NCBI RefSeq assembly: GCF_040712315.1
Contig: NC_134013.1
Coordinates: forward strand, 87,984,001-88,048,000
Reading direction: 5' to 3'
Length of the DNA: 64,000 nt
DNA from: Castanea sativa
Taxonomy: Eukaryota > Streptophyta > Magnoliopsida > Fagales > Fagaceae
Shown: one piece after another, positions 41,087-52,099 of the stretch
How positions within the stretch are numbered: the stretch's first letter is position 1
Layout of the letters: each line of letters opens with the position of its first letter
Program-made: the position numbers and the translations under genes
Notes under the pieces: model-generated
Told to the model about the DNA's origin: nothing
What the model saw: the letters and a program-made list of their open reading frames with translations, nothing else
Database searches by the model: none

Positions 41087-43646
41087 ATGAAGTCCTACAT
41101 GTTTATTCTCTTGAGTTTGGCTTTCTTGCTAGGAAGTACCTGGGCAGAACAATGTGGAAGACAAGCTAATGGTGCTGTTTGTCCAAATGGGCTATGTTGT
41201 AGCCAACATGGATGGTGTGGCACCATAACCGAGTACTGCGGAAATGGTTGCCAGAGCCAATGTAAGCCTGCAGCAACTACACCTTCCAAACCAACCCCAA
41301 CCCCTAGTGGTGGTGGTGGTGATGTTGGCAGCCTCATCAGCCTCTCTCTGTTCAATGAACTGCTTAAACATCGCAACGATAACCGCTGCCCCAGTCACGG
41401 GTTCTATACCTACGACGCTTTCATCACTGCTGCTCGATCTTTTGGTGGGTTTGGCACCACTGGTGATGTTAATACTCGTAAAAGGGAGCTTGCTGCTTTC
41501 TTGGCTCAAACTTCTCATGAGACTACAGGTATAATTAGTTTGACTAATATTTAAGTCTGAAATGTTACCAATAAGTCACAAGAATTAGTTTTCAGAAAGA
41601 AAAAAAAATAACAATTATTGTTGAAGATAAGTGTCTATTTGGTAATGCACTTTTTCAAAATACGTACAGCTTTTTTAATAACTTCATTTTTTGTTAGGAA
41701 CAATTTTTTCACACATTGAATTTTCTAATATAGTACTATAGGGTTTTAATTTGCTTCACACCCTTAAATTATTGTTCAGCCTAAACATTAAAAATTCTCA
41801 AAAAAAATAAATTGGCTGCATTGTCTGGATCACATGTGATCCGTGTTACTTTCTCATTCAGAGTATGAGTCATTATCTCTTGACATTAATTATTGTTGAC
41901 TTAGTTGTTAATGTAGTGGATTATATTTGTTAACTCATACAATATGGTAATATGGTTATTTTGTGTAGGAGGTGGAGGGTGGGCAAGTGCACCAGATGGT
42001 CCATATGCATGGGGATATTGCAATGTAAGGGAGGGCACAAAGGAAACTCATTGTAATAACAAAGCGCCATGCCCTCCTGGCAAACAATATTATGGAAGAG
42101 GACCCATCCAACTTACTAAGTACGTCTCTATTGCTTGTCACTTGTGAATTTCTTAAAGCTCAACCAAAATAAAACATAGAAATACTACAAGATCTGCATC
42201 TATATCCATGGACCATGGTTGCAACTAGTTAACACACTCATGCTAGATGACTACACATTGCACAACTTGTTTTACATGAATATTGTGTCTCAAAGTTGCA
42301 AATATGTGATGGGATTGTTGTCGATGTTAGGCAAATGTACGTGCATATATGGAAGATTAGAACAATTACTTGGTTTTATCAAAAGGTCTCCGTTTAAATG
42401 GAAGATTTAGAGAGCTTAGAATCTTACTCCTCCATTAATAGAACATTATTGGAATATTTAGAGTGTCAATGCTAATTTCAAATGAACTAACTTTCTACTC
42501 GGGTTCCATGAAAAATGTGTCTCAAGTTACAATTCTATGATGGAATTTGTAAGTGTTTATTTTGAAGATTCAAACATATATGAGATCGTCTTCATTGGCT
42601 TTATCACAAGGTCTCCATAGTAAATGCAAGATTTAGGGCTTACACGTCCTCTATTACTAGATAGAACATTATTGGAATATTCGTTTGCCTAACATTAGTT
42701 CAAAATCTTTTTTATATCATCTCACGCACATGCTTCAGACAAATTATACGGAATTGAATTGGTCATGAGATTGTCAAAATTCAAGGGAACCCACTTTCTG
42801 TAGTACTAGTCAGATTGAATTCTGCAATCAAACTTTAATGATATTATCCTCACATCACATGTGAGATTTGACTACAGTCTATAATAAAACTTTAATGATG
42901 TTTCACAATTTCAAACTTTTTTTTTTTGGAGAAATAATTTTAATATGTCTTTTATTATTATATCAAGATATCAATTTATTTTTTGTGTAATAAAAAATCG
43001 ATCGAACTCATAACTCTTTTTCAACGACAAGAAATTTTTCCAGTTGAATTAACTAAAACCCACTTCACAATTTCAAACTTGAATAATTGCAATATCACTT
43101 TTATTTAATTTCATTATTAACATCACATTTAATATGGACTATGTCAACAATTTTTTTTTTTTTTAAATTGTGTTCATACATGTGCCTGTCAACACAATAG
43201 TTTGGAGCATGTATTAAATCTAACTTTCTATACTTTGACACTGACATTGATTATTGATCTTTTTTAACTTCTTCAGCAATTACAACTATGATTTAGCTGG
43301 TAAAGCCATCAAGGTGGACCTAATAAACAATCCAGATCTTGTAGCCACAGACCGAGTGATTTCATTCAAGACAGCCATATGGTTCTGGATGACCCCACAG
43401 GATAACAAGCCATCAAGCCACAATGTCATCATAGGCCAATGGACGCCATCCCCTGCAGATACGTCAGCTGGTCGAGTCCCAGGCTATGGTGTCATCACTA
43501 ATATAATCAATGGTGGTCTCGAATGTGGGATTGGTCCTAATGATAAGGTGGCTGATAGGATAGGGTTCTATAAGAGGTACTGTAACATTTTGGGACTGGG
43601 CTATGGAAACAATTTGGATTGCTATAATCAAAAGCACTTCGGTTAA
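41087..43646 (+). CDS. Hevein-domain GH19 chitinase (class I type), 3 exons
   Basis: Exons 41087-41528, 41969-42119 and 43277-43646, all with GT/AG borders and matching phase, give 320 residues. Order: signal peptide (about 1-20, ending STWA), chitin-binding hevein domain with eight cysteines ([18 protein letters not shown] to CQSQC), a Thr/Pro/Gly-rich hinge ([15 protein letters not shown]), then the GH19 domain. Visible catalytic features are the glutamate in SHETTGGG, the second glutamate in YCNVREG, and the signature [10 protein letters not shown]. It hydrolyses chitin in fungal walls and is secreted. It ends [11 protein letters not shown] with no vacuolar extension, so an extracellular location is likely. 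Intron 2 (1157 bases) contains an internal duplication. A 3'UTR with CCCTAGTAGAAAAACTTC follows. A broken copy of exon 3 lies at 12.2-13.7 kb. Confidence 0.93.
42285..42684 (+). repeat. Diverged tandem duplication (about 230 bp) in chitinase intron 2
   Basis: Unit 1 (from about 42285) and unit 2 (from about 42515) share TGTGTCTCAA, TATGATGG, a TTTATCA-AAGGTCTCC segment, AAGATTTAG, and AGAACATTATTGGAATATT in the same order. Confidence 0.75.
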
Positions 43647-45139
43647 ATTGCTTAGCTCAAGACTCATGACTCATGAGTATTGTAGTAATACTACTACTGC
43701 TCAGTACTAAATATCCAGCAGGAGAAAATAATGAGCAATAATCTTATGTATCTGGAAAATCTCTTTCCCTAGTAGAAAAACTTCTATTATGTTACAAGCA
43801 GTAAAGTGAGTTTGGTTAATAATTTTGATGCCTACATTTGCATATGCATGCAATTTTTTTTTCTTGAATACTACATTAAGATACCATCAATTATTTTGAT
43901 GTGAGGAATGAGGGCTTTAGTTCTCTAGTTGCCATTGGTTGTAGAAATTGACATATCATGGATAGGGGTTTCCTTGAAAAAGAGACAAAAGGTCATGAAA
44001 ATAATTATATTTTTCATGAATTAATCGCAGTAGCAACATTTTTAGTGTCAAAGCCAGAACATTGCCCTAACATTTTTTTTTTTTTTTTTTTTTTTGTAAT
44101 GGTTATACAAGAAGCATTAAAAAAAAGTTATTTAGGTAATCTTTGTGCCTAAAAAAAGAAATAATCTTTGGAGCCTGGGAGTTAAGCAATAAGCTTCAGT
44201 ATATTTTTCATATGAAATAGTGGCTATGGCAATCATTGGTTTGTTAAAGCATCTAAATTTCCTTTAAAATACTTCTTATAACTAAATTGGCACTACTTGA
44301 GTGGTTTGGAAAAACTTGTAACCAGGATACAATGGGACAATGTACTCCGAAAAATAAATGTGAATAACCCAATTTATTTGTCGATGAGTAAAGCTTAAGA
44401 ATAGGTCAAAACGAGGAATGTCATGAGATTAGTATTGTGAGATGCTTAACACATTTCCTATCTTTAATCAAACTTTTGAATTTATCTTTCAAGTTCTAAA
44501 CATAATTTTGGAGCCTTACTTAAATTACAAAACCCTCAAACATTCCTTTAATTTAAATTTGATGATCGATCAAATCAATTAAACAATCTCGCTTGACTGA
44601 GATTTTGAATTTGGTTCAACTGAGTTTTGACTTCGCTTGAATGAATTGGCTTGATAAGCACTTCTTTTCCAACTTCAACTATGGTTTTTATAACCCAAAA
44701 TTACAATACAAGTATAATCCAAAATACATAGAAATTCATCATAAAATTAAGCAACACTTGAAATCCTGACAATTTTTCTCTAGATTGTGCATTACTTTCC
44801 CATTTCCCAATTCAACACGAAGACCACTATTAGACGTTTGTATTAACTTCACAACATATTCATAACCTCATTCAATGTCATTAGAAAAGCCCTCCAATCC
44901 TTGGACTCCATTTTTGTAATTAGATATGAAGGGAAGAATAATTTAATTCTTATTTTTGTAATTAGATATTAAGTCCTCGCTTAAAAAAAAAAAAAAAAAA
45001 AAAAAGGGGGAAGTTGTTCTAAATATTAAACCATCACCCACCATAATTATTATAAAAAATAAAAATAAAAATTGTTGTAGAAAGTTTAGGCACACATTAT
45101 TGTTTTCTAAAAAAAGAAATAGAGAAAAAGAAATACTAC
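43647..45139. other. Chitinase 3'UTR, then intergenic
   Basis: The first 170 bases match the 3' flank of the chitinase pseudogene and are the likely 3'UTR. The rest is AT-rich with T- and A-runs (44073-44097, 44982-45005). The small frame 43958-44152 has no support. Confidence 0.5.
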
Positions 45140-45259
45140 TAGTTCGGTTCTCTCTCTCAGCCTTTTATTTCTCATTTCTCTAGAACCCTCCACAAAACCC
45201 TTAAAACCCTACCTCCCCAAAGGTACAACTCCGACCAGCAAGCACTACAGCCACCAGCA
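45140..45259 (+). promoter_or_regulatory. 5' leader of MORF1 with pyrimidine patch and telo-box
   Basis: TTCTCTCTCTCAGCC near 45148 is a pyrimidine patch. AAACCCTA at 45204-45211 (with AAAACCCTT just before) is a telo-box, common in leaders of plant genes for ribosome and organelle gene expression. No TATA box was recognised. Confidence 0.5.
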
Positions 45260-48200
45260 ATGGCGTTGTTGTACTCTCTCCGCCTCCGTCGAACCCTAAC
45301 TTCTCTCTCCACTCTCCACCGCTCTCTCCCCTCAATCTCCACTTCCACTTCCACCTCCACTCCTCTCCTCCACGGCCCCACTTCCTCCACCGCCACCTCC
45401 TCCTTCTCCAATCTCCTCGCGAAATCCCAGCCGTTCAGATCATCGACCATCGCGCTCTACTCGTCTCGCTCGACCTACAATCCAAACAGCAACGAAGAGA
45501 TCGGACCCGATACGATACTCTTCGAAGGCTGCGATTACAACCACTGGCTAATCGTCATGGATTTCGGCAAGGAGAATAGGCTCTCGCCTGAGGAAATGGT
45601 CCGTGCCTACGAGGAGACCTGTGCTAAAGGCCTCAATATCAGGTCTCTCTCTCTTTCTCTCTCTCTAAACGACTTGTAGTTTTGCCCTCTCTGAACTTCG
45701 CTGTTTTTGTATGCTTTGCTTATTGCTTATTGCATTTTTGTTGAAAACTTATTTGCTTATTCGCTGAAAAACTTTGTTAAATTAAAGTACCCATTTGGCG
45801 TTGCTGTAGGGATTAAGAGTAAAATTTAGGGTGTGTTTGTATAAGTTGTTAGAAAACTGTGTGTTTTGAGGTTAAAATGAGCCTTTATTTAAAAAAAGCT
45901 ACGAGGAGTTGTGGTTTCAAAAACAGAGTTTTGGGTTTTTAAAAACGCGCTTTTAATCTCCCAAAACGCCTAACCAAATGGACCCTTATTAGAAGGATCG
46001 CGCAAATGCAAGTGCCCACAAAAGATTTATAAAAGGACACTCATAAGGTCCCAAAAGTTTTTTAGCGTTTTGAGCTTTTGGCAAATTATAGTGAATTTTG
46101 CTTTAAAGTTTCTATCTTTATCAGGCATGAACGGTAAATTGTAGAGCTTTCTCCTAAAAAGCTCCAAATTACAACACCCTTTGAACCTCCTTGTATTTTG
46201 TGTGGTTATAGATGCTTGTTTTAGGCAAATGATCAATTATTATGAATGTGAAAGAAAAATACGTTATTCTTTAGTTTAGAATGTGGATTTGTTTAAGTTT
46301 GTTATGTTGGGGGATTTCTTTGGTAATGCGTACTCTATTTGATTGGTCCATGCATGGGGTCTTACAAATAGTAAATCTCTTATAGATTTCAGAGAATCAC
46401 TTCTATTTTGTGCATGTTTTGAAATTTGTTTAGGTTACAAAGTGCTCATCATTTTGAGCTTGTGTAACCTATTTTATTAATAAATCCCTTTACTGTTAAA
46501 AAAATAGGTTGGGAGTACTTAACAAAAAAAAAGGTTGGGGGTGTAAGAGTATATTGGGAAATTCCATGTATTGGGTGTGGCTTTCTAGGCTAGTATTAAT
46601 TCATTGTAAACCTTTATTTTTCACATGGACAGAGTTTACCTCCAAACTGGTTTGGAGGAAGATTTCTCTGACACAATATGTGGCGATTTATGTGATGCTG
46701 TTATGAAGTGCCAGATTCTTCCAAATCAGTTTGGAGGAAAACTTTATCCTTTTCTCATAGTTGAATTCTCAACCAAAATGCACTCACATTGCCAAACCAT
46801 GTAGATCTTTGTGTTGATTTTTCTTATCTTTTCTGTCTAGTTTACTAACATTGCTCAGTTCTGAAATCTTCAGCAATTTCTAATCTTGAAGGCATCCCGC
46901 TGACTATATGTACAATAGGCTCTACTCTGTTCTACATCACTAGTTTTCATACATATTTGTATATAGTTTTTGTACCACAGGAGAATAAGCTATAATGTTC
47001 TTTTTCTGATTAATTTGATGAATGGCTTTATGTTAAAAGCTCTACTAGTTTCCTGCTGGACATTTCCAGTGTTTGGTACATCAAGGTACCTTTAAGTTTT
47101 GGAGCTTTATGGCTTGCAATGATCATGTGGATTTTGTTTTTGCTGTTGCTTGTTGCTTGTTCTTATTCTTATTCTTTTACGGTTTCAGTGTGGAAGAGGC
47201 AAAGACGAAAATTTATGCTTGTAGCACAACAACATATGTAGGCTTTCAAGTTTTGATGACAGAAGAGGAGTCTAAAAAATTTGAAGGTAACTGTTTGTAG
47301 TGTTGATCACAAATAAAAATGGCATTTGGCCTAGATGCTGACTTTCCATTTTGTCTGAAACAGCTTTACCTGGAGTTACCTTTGTATTGCCAGATTCTTA
47401 CATAGATCCAGCAAACAAGGAGTACGGAGGTAGTTTTTTTTTTTTATTGAAATTTTTAGTTAGAGAATACTTGCAGTTCGTATTGTAAGTTGATTTGTCC
47501 CGTTATGTTATGGTGAATATTTTTTTACTTTGTTTGTTAAAATAATGAGTTTTTTTTTTTTGAGAAGACCTTCCTTCCATGTTGGGCATTTCAATTTTCA
47601 GCTTAGACTAACACACTATACTTTATCAGGAGATAAATACATTAATGGTACAATTATACCTAGGCCACCACCAGTTCAGTATGGAAGGCAAGGGAGACCA
47701 CGTGATCGAAGAAATAACCAAACAACGTATAATCAATCAAGACCGTCATTCGACTACCAGGCAGGAGATGGAAGGAACCGTGGCGCTCCACAAAATTATT
47801 CACCACAGCAGAATTATGGCCCTCCAGGACAAGCACCACAGCAGAATTATGGCCCACCCGGACAAGCACCACAGCAGAATTATGGCCCTCCGGGACAAGC
47901 ACCACAGCAGAATTATGGCCCACCCGGACAAGCACCACAGCAGAATTATGGCCCTCCAGGACAAGCACCACGGCAGAATTATGGCCCACCAGGACAAGGA
48001 GAAAGAAGAGATCCTATGCCCATGAACAACATGAATTATGCCCCTGGAGGAACGGGCGGTTACCAGTCTGGGAGGGGAGATCCAATGCCTTCACAATACA
48101 GCAACTACAACCAAGGGCAGGGAAATTATCATCCCCAAGAACGTAGAGACTTCCCTCAAGGAAATCAGGGTGCTTATGTGCCTCCTGGGAAGGAGAATTT

Positions 48201-49123
48201 TATGGGAGAGAATAGGAATTATGGTCCTCCAGAGGGTGGACCTTATGGGCAAGGAGCAGGTGGATATCAAGGCCAAGGAACAGATGGAGCTTATAAGCAG
48301 GGAGCAAGTTCTGGCTATGGGCAGAGTTACCCAGGGCCTGGAGAAGGTCAAAGGTTCTCACAAGGTGAACAGAGGAACTGGCAAGGAGAGCAAAGGACCA
48401 ATGCACCAATGGGACAAACGGGAAGTGACCAAGTAAGACATTCCCCTTTTAGTAACTAATGTGAACCTTTGACCTGTAGAGGACCTTTAGAATCCGATAA
48501 TGAGCTGGAAAACATGATAAAATTTCCATATAATGCATTTCCCTTTTTGTGGAAAATGTGGGCTACTGAGAGTGGCCTTTCTTAAAGCCCCTTAATCATG
48601 CCCTTACAGGCTCAGATGTGGACCTATTCCTTTTGAAGTGGAAAGTTATGCTATGAAAATGGGAGTATTTCAGATGTCCTGTTGTATGTGAGATATATTG
48701 CCCATATGGGTGAGTGGTACAAAGGAGCACTTTGTTGGATTAAAAGTATTCATACACAAAAAGGAATTTTTCAAAAATAAAAAAGTATTCATCCACAAAA
48801 AGGCATCTCAGTGAGAGTATTATTAGTAGCTTTTAGACAATGAACTTATGACTCATGAATTGTTCCATGCAAGCAAATAAGAACATAAAAGGGTAGAAAT
48901 GTATTGCCTGATTTCTCAATTCTGAATTTACCTTTTATTCTGGATCTTAGACCTCTGGTAGAGGCCCTCATAATTCAAAAATTCATTAGAGATAATCTTT
49001 TGAAGACTGAAAGTATAGGGAATTTTTACCTCTCTTATGCCTACCACTCACTGACCCCATTTCAGTTTAGCCTTCCCTCATAATTCATAATGTGATTATT
49101 GGTTTCTGCAGGGGCGATATTGA
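45260..49123 (+). CDS. MORF1: Multiple organellar RNA editing factor 1 (MORF/RIP family), 5 exons
   Basis: Exons 45260-45642, 47189-47286, 47364-47429, 47630-48432 and 49112-49123 join in phase to give 453 residues. The N-terminus is rich in Arg, Ser, Thr and Leu ([20 protein letters not shown]), a mitochondrial presequence. The MORF domain runs from about 80 to 180: [77 protein letters not shown]. The rest is Gly/Gln/Pro-rich and disordered, with six 11-residue repeats ([11 protein letters not shown]). It ends TGSDQGRY; Arabidopsis MORF1 as I recall it ends GSDQSSRRY, which supports the tiny last exon. MORF proteins bind PPR editing factors and each other to allow C-to-U editing. Without the last splice the frame would stop at 48459 after about nine extra residues. 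Confidence 0.92.
45838..45987. mobile_element. Small hAT-type MITE in MORF1 intron 1
   Basis: The left end GGGTGTGTTTGTATAAG and right end CTAACCAAATGGACCC form an imperfect inverted pair like the elements at 34908 and 56812. No target duplication could be read. Confidence 0.55.
47809..48006 (+). repeat. 33-bp coding tandem repeat (6 units) in MORF1
   Basis: Six in-frame units encode [11 protein letters not shown]. Codons alternate: units 1, 3 and 5 use GGCCCTCC, units 2, 4 and 6 use GGCCCACC. This shows a 66-base higher-order period. The antisense frames over this stretch are shadows. Confidence 0.92.
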
Positions 49124-49610
49124 AAACACTACGGATGGTTGTTCGAGACTAAGATGAGAAGGGATCTGTAAAGAAGATACGTTTCTCTCCTTCATTCTCA
49201 CGAGCAAGGAGAAAATGCTTAGGAACTTTTGTATTTCTTTTGAATTGGAAAATAATTTTTACTTTAAAAAAATTGTTTAGGAACTTTTGTAGCATTGTAC
49301 TTATTAAAAAAAAAAAAAAAAAAGGAAACTTTTGAGTTTGTCATGGTAAATAGTCTGCCTTTTTTATTCTTTGGTGCTCTTTATTTGATTGTTGACTTTG
49401 AACCGGCAACTTTCATTTTTGAAGCTTAAAACTTCAATTTTTGCTTCCATCCAATTCTATGTGATTGTTGTCTTTGGAAGCAAAGTCAGTGTTTTATGGA
49501 TCTTTTCTCCAATTGAATTCTCACTCAATTGAACCCTTTTTTATACTTGAATAAGTCATTGCAATAGATCAAGTTGGATGATGCTTCACTAACAACAATT
49601 ACCAATGTTA
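49124..49610 (+). other. MORF1 3'UTR and short spacer
   Basis: The likely 3'UTR reaches at least the A-run near 49303. No polyadenylation motif stands out. A short AT-rich spacer follows up to the inverted-repeat element. Confidence 0.45.
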
Positions 49611-49951
49611 GAGCATCCACATCAGTTGGTGAATATTCTTCTATAATACAAAAATTCTTCCATTTTACACATTATGGCCAAAAAACACCCACATCAGTGG
49701 GTGTAAAGTTGTGCAAAATTGTGAAAATTCACCTACGAGCTACAGTAACCGTGTAAATATACACGGCTATTGTAGCTCATTCATTCATTATTTTATCAAT
49801 TTTCGGTTCACTCGTTTTTTTTCTCTCTTCTCCGTGCTCAACAAACTCAGTAATGTCTCTCCTCATCTTCTTCTTTTTCTTCAAATGCACACAAACACAC
49901 TCACACACAAACACATCCACACAGATAAATCAACACAGAGATACACTTGCT

Positions 49952-49982
<31 letters not shown>

Positions 49983-50695
49983 GATATACAAACACAGATC
50001 GGTGCTGGACTAGATCAGAGCTAGGGAGATCTTGGATCTGATCGGTGCTTGTGGATCGAAGCTAGGGAGATCGATGCTCGTCGGTTGGTGGTGGGAGATC
50101 GGTGCTCGTCAGTTGGGGGTGAGAGATCAGTGCTCGTCGGTTAGGGGTGGGAGATCGATGCTCGTCGGTTAGGGATAAGAGATCCATGCTTATCGGTTGG
50201 GGGTGGAAGATCGATGCTCGTTAGCTAGGGGTGAGAGATCAGTACTCGTCGGTTGGGGGTGGGAGATCGGTGCTCGTCAGTTGGGGGTGGGAGGCTAAGG
50301 GTCAGTGGTGGAGGAGAGAGGGAGGGGCGAAGGAAAGAGGGAGGCCGAATCGATGGAGGGCTGAGGCGGCGAGATGGATCGGTGGCAACGGCGGGCTGGG
50401 TGAGGCAGCTGTGAGGGAGAGAGTGAGGGAAGGAGAGGAACGGGTGAGACTATTTTTTGATACAGAACAGGTGAGACTTGAGAGAGCTGAAAAAGTAAAA
50501 TGATAGAGGAACCGATGAGAGAGTGACTATTAATAAATAATAATAAAAACAATAAATAATATTTTTTAATTAGAATAGATGTGTAAACTAAATAAACTGA
50601 TGTGAGTGTTTTGAAAATGTAGTAGTGTAAAATAGAAAAATGAGGTTTTTAGTGTAAAATAGATGAAAATTTTAAACGAACTGATGTGGTTGCTC
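49611..50695. mobile_element. TIR element carrying a minisatellite
   Basis: The left end is GAGCATCCACATCAGTTGG and the right end, inverted, is GAGCAACCACATCAGTT. The flanks are TTA and TTC, close to the 3-base TTA/TAA duplication of PIF/Harbinger elements. Subterminal CATCAGTGGGTGTAAA and TGATGTGAGTGTTTTG repeat the theme. There is no transposase. A G-rich minisatellite and a purine-rich stretch (50290-50480) fill the centre. The frames 50231-50552 lie in it and are unlikely to be genes. Confidence 0.75.
50068..50291 (+). repeat. 28-bp minisatellite, eight units
   Basis: Each unit reads AGATCGRTGCTCGTCRGTT followed by a G-rich tail (GGGGGTGGG or close). Eight units of exactly 28 bases run without indels, differing by substitutions only. 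Confidence 0.9.
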
Positions 50696-51089
50696 TTCGA
50701 CGATAATAATGTTGAGTTTGGAAACATGCCATTTGCTACTATCTCATATGCTTTGAATTTGAAATGAACAAACTCTGAATTTATGCAGCTGTGCTTTTAA
50801 AATCGAAGGATGTTATTCACAAACATGATAATGTAATCGTGGCCGTTAGGAAGGAATTAAGGCTGTAATGATTACAGTTTTACACGAGATTATCATTTAA
50901 GAAAAATTATTATTCCACAAATTTACTCTTTCTAGGGGGACAAATATTATCCTATCATAAAACCAAATTATGGATGACAGTAATATATGATCTCGGAAAA
51001 GGATTTTGATTAAATGGGATTTGGAATGACACTTTGAGATTGATGTCATTATAGAGATTTGGAAGCAGAGGATGAAGTTTGGCAATAAA

Positions 51090-51475
51090 CATGGTTATAG
51101 TTTAAAATTACAACTCCACTTAATATATTCTTATTAGATGCGAATTTTGACAAATACACTGTTAGATTACATTTTCTTCTTATATATTTCAAGTTTGCAT
51201 AATTTTCATAAAATTAAAGATCAATAATTATGTTATCAATCAAATGTTTAAATTTCAAGTTTTTGTTATCTAAAATTATGTATAAAAAAAAGTTTATAAA
51301 TCAAATAGTAAATAAAATTCGATTAGCATGAAATTTTACATGTGTACTAAGAATATAAAAACATGCAATCTAATAGTTAGATTTTTCAAAATATGTATTT
51401 ATATTAATTTTTTTAAAATAGGATTTGTAGTCTTAAACTACAATTAAGTTTGTAACTAAACTTTATCTTTATAGA
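51090..51475. mobile_element. Member of the dispersed AT-rich MITE-like family
   Basis: It contains GAATTTTGACAAATACACTG, AAAATTAAAGATCAATAATT and CATGAAATTTTACATGTGTA, as in the copies at 5.7 and 8.8 kb. The ends (TTATAGTTTAAAATTACAAC and GTAGTCTTAAACTACAATTA) form a weak inverted pair. Confidence 0.6.
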
Positions 51476-51927
51476 GATTGATTTTGCATATTTGTTCTTA
51501 AAACATTTTTTTTTAAACACAAATAAACTTTCACAATTCAAACAACGATGTGGTTGCCAAAAATACTCCTCCTCCTCCTAAATTTAACAAAACTTTCTTA
51601 GGAATCTCTCCTTATCAAAATAAATGAAGAAACTCTATTTTATGGTGAAAAAAATTGTATATGGTGTTACCTTATTTAAAAGGTTAAATTAAAAATTATA
51701 TTCTTTAACTTTGATTTTTTTTTTTTTCATTTTCATTATATTGTTTTAAAATTTTTTTTTCATTTCAATCATTTAACTTATCCAAAAATTCTGAAATGTT
51801 TATGCTAATGCTAGAAACACAACATCCTTAAATTTGCCTTACCTCCTTACACATGGTCTCATGCCATATACGTTTGTTATCTCACTAGCAATATTCCTCA
51901 TTTTTATCCTAAAATTTTTGGTAAAAT

Positions 51928-51969
<42 letters not shown>

Positions 51970-52099
51970 TTTATTTGTTCAAATTCATTCGGTGACTTTT
52001 GACGTATGACAAGTCAGAAATCTTTTTTTTTTTTTTTTTTTGAGAAAAAAAAAGGTGACCGTTTGAATGACAAGTCAGAAATCTTTAGTACACTAACTT
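51476..52099. other. Intergenic with (AT)n tract
   Basis: AT-rich; an AT dinucleotide tract at about 51934-51966. CAAGTCAGAAATCTTT occurs twice (about 52010 and 52070) as a short direct repeat. No gene. Confidence 0.5.

Noticed and set aside
41095..41534. Overlapping frames in chitinase exon 1
   Set aside because: Shadows of the hevein/GH19 exon, including the Val-rich frame created by the GGT hinge repeats.
47645..48436. His/Met- and Val/Leu-rich frames on both strands of MORF1
   Set aside because: Out-of-frame readings of the 33-bp coding repeat.
50231..50552. 90- and 85-codon frames on opposite strands
   Set aside because: Low-complexity purine/pyrimidine-rich DNA within the TIR element, no motif.
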